Below, one piece after another: positions 14,242 to 15,641 of a DNA stretch of 15,641 nucleotides; the stretch's first letter is position 1; every line of letters starts with the position of its first letter. The notes beneath the pieces are model-generated. The model had not been told where the DNA came from, ran no database searches, and saw only the letters and a list, made by a program, of their open reading frames with translations. The position numbers and the translations under genes were made by a program. Location: contig CAZNXM010000036.1 in assembly GCA_964577145.1 (NCBI GenBank), forward strand, positions 1 to 15,641. The letters run 5' to 3'. Source of the DNA: MGIIa-K1 sp964577145 (lineage in GTDB: Archaea > Thermoplasmatota > Poseidoniia > Poseidoniales > Poseidoniaceae).

Positions 14242-15534
14242 ATGCCTGCTACCGTGATTCTGGGAGCCCAGTGGGGCGATGAGGGTAAGGGAAAACTGGT
14301 TGACCGTTTAGCGGAGGACGCAACATGGGTTGCTCGCTTCCAAGGCGGTAATAATGCGGGCCATACCGTAGTGCTTGGTGAACGCATCCTCAAGTTCCAT
14401 CTTTTACCATCTGGAATAACCCGTGAAGAATGTAATCTCGTACTTGGAGATGGCATGGTAATTGACCCATGGGTGCTCGATAAGGAGTTATCAGACTGGG
14501 TTGAAGGCGGAGGAACAGATCCTGCTGGTCGTAGGTTATTCATTTCAGGCAGAGCACATATCATCCTACCCTTCCATCGTTATCTCGATGGTCTCGACAA
14601 GAAAATCGGTACAACAGGAAGAGGTATTGGTCCTACTTATTCAGATAAAATCAATCGCGTAGGTCTCCGTTTCGATGGATTACCACACGCCGATACTACC
14701 GCAATGGCTACTCGCCAAAATGCTGCTCTTGAAGCTGCAGGATGCGAGCAGAGAGTGACTAGTGCAGAACTAGATGAGCAAATCGCATGGATAGAGAACC
14801 GATTTGGAAATGCAATCGGAGATACCGGAATTATGCTTGATAATGCATTGAAGATGGGCGAGAATGTTATTCTTGAAGGAGCGCAGGGCTGTTTGCTCGA
14901 TATCGACCAAGGAACTTTCCCTTACGTCACAAGTTCGGTTACTAGCAGAGGCAACTCAACTCATGGTGCGGGAATACACCCGGGTCATGTTGAGAATGTC
15001 ATTGGAATTACCAAGGCATACATCACAAGAGTAGGACATGGCCACATGCCTACCGAATTATTCGATGAGGATGGCGATGGCGCCCACTTGGGCACCGTTG
15101 GCCATGAATTTGGCACTACTACCGGAAGGAAGCGCCGCTGTGGCTGGTTTGACGCCGTAGTAATGCGCCATGCAAACCGAATCAATGGATTCACAGAAAT
15201 CGCTTTGACCAAACTAGATGTCCTCGGCGGTCTTGAAGAAATCAAGATATGTGTTGGCTATCGAATGGGGGATAAGGAACTCACTGAGATGCCATCTAGC
15301 GCTATTGCTCTCGAGTCTTGTGAACCGATTTACGTTTCAATGCCAGGATTCCCTGGCCTTTCTCTTGAAGAGTGGCTTGGAATCGCTCGTAAGTGTAATT
15401 CAGAAGGAATTGGTTTCAAGGGACTACCTTCTGCAGCACAGAGTTATATTTCAAAGCTGGAAAGCCTGTTAGGAGTTCCAGTGAGCTCTGTCGGTGTAGG
15501 ACCGGACAGGGATGCGACAATCGACCGCGTGTGA
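14242..15534 (+). CDS. purA: Adenylosuccinate synthetase
   Basis: Catalyses GTP-dependent condensation of IMP and aspartate to adenylosuccinate, the committed step to AMP, in the cytosol. The 430-residue length is normal. The N-terminal signature GAQWGDEGKGK (8-18) holds the P-loop and catalytic Asp13; GGNNAGHT (35-42) holds catalytic His41. The IMP-loop signature IGTTGRGIGPTYSDKINR is intact, as are the later EGAQGCLLDID and YVTSSVTSRG segments. The C-terminal VGVGPDRDATI is the family ending. All key residues appear present, so the enzyme should be active. It is divergent from tfb. The start gives the standard MPATVILGAQWGDEG beginning; nearby upstream ATGs are out of frame. A tRNA gene follows 36 bases after its stop. 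Confidence 0.98.
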   Translation: MPATVILGAQWGDEGKGKLVDRLAEDATWVARFQGGNNAGHTVVLGERILKFHLLPSGITREECNLVLGDGMVIDPWVLDKELSDWVEGGGTDPAGRRLFISGRAHIILPFHRYLDGLDKKIGTTGRGIGPTYSDKINRVGLRFDGLPHADTTAMATRQNAALEAAGCEQRVTSAELDEQIAWIENRFGNAIGDTGIMLDNALKMGENVILEGAQGCLLDIDQGTFPYVTSSVTSRGNSTHGAGIHPGHVENVIGITKAYITRVGHGHMPTELFDEDGDGAHLGTVGHEFGTTTGRKRRCGWFDAVVMRHANRINGFTEIALTKLDVLGGLEEIKICVGYRMGDKELTEMPSSAIALESCEPIYVSMPGFPGLSLEEWLGIARKCNSEGIGFKGLPSAAQSYISKLESLLGVPVSSVGVGPDRDATIDRV

Positions 15535-15570
15535 ATCCTCAAAAGGGAGAAGCCTACCGCAGGGTTTGAA

Positions 15571-15641
15571 GGGCGTTTAGCTCAGTTGGAAGAGTGCTTG
15601 GTTTGCAACCAAGATGCCGGGGGTTCAAATCCCCCAACGTC
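15571..15641 (+). tRNA. tRNA-Ala (anticodon UGC), 3' end cut by window edge
   Basis: Positions 1-71 of a cloverleaf are visible: acceptor GGGCGTT pairing with AACGTC, D-arm GCTC/GAGT with GTTGGAA loop, anticodon stem CTTGG/CCAAG around loop TTTGCAA (anticodon TGC), and T-arm GGGGG-TTCAAAT-CCCCC. The pair at 3/70 is G-U, the identity element for alanyl-tRNA synthetase, which confirms alanine independently of the anticodon. Base 72 and the discriminator lie outside the window. No intron is visible. It is 36 bases downstream of purA on the same strand. Confidence 0.96.

Noticed and set aside
1..15641. CRISPR array, insertion sequence, prophage or toxin-antitoxin genes
   Set aside because: No regularly spaced repeats, transposase or integrase motifs, terminal inverted repeats or known defence domains were seen on either strand.

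Overview
The window is a dense stretch of an archaeal chromosome. Archaeal origin is shown by a TFB transcription factor, a membrane-anchored LonB protease, ribosomal protein eL40, a UPF0147 protein, a TrmI-type tRNA methyltransferase, an archaeal-style A24 prepilin peptidase, and promoters with TATA-like boxes about 26 bases before several start codons. The long secreted, membrane-anchored protein with a proline-rich 'GWTMEQW' cytosolic tail suggests a marine planktonic euryarchaeon of the Poseidoniales (Marine Group II) type. That placement is inference from family resemblance, not a search result.

Layout. Positions 1-615 hold the 3' end of a membrane protein with a cytosolic zinc-ribbon tail; it abuts the convergent trmI gene (616-1380). 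A 132-bp divergent region with a perfect GC palindrome and a TATA box leads to a four-gene rightward block: a 1129-residue surface protein with a thioredoxin-like CGFC motif (1513-4902), lonB (4981-7008), an MFS transporter (7025-8347) and an AI-2E-family membrane protein with a long soluble tail (8363-9784). Next come a UPF0147 gene (minus), an A24 prepilin peptidase (plus), eL40 (minus) and a metallo-beta-lactamase-fold protein whose metal ligands are almost all replaced (plus). A leftward group follows: tfb, a small basic four-cysteine protein and a short beta-propeller-like protein. A 211-bp divergent region with an 11-bp-stem inverted repeat separates tfb from purA (14242-15534). A tRNA-Ala(UGC) gene is cut by the right edge, lacking its last bases.

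How the genes fit together. The surface protein, LonB and the two transporters look like a membrane and envelope block, and the prepilin peptidase would serve secretion of pilin-like proteins. The rest is information processing (tfb, eL40, trmI, tRNA-Ala) and purine synthesis (purA). No CRISPR array, insertion sequence, prophage gene or recognisable defence system is visible. No gene-free stretch exceeds 300 bases. The least conventional items are the ligand-less MBL protein, the composite surface protein, the AI-2E soluble tail, the short propeller, the four-cysteine protein beside tfb, and the two palindromic intergenic elements.
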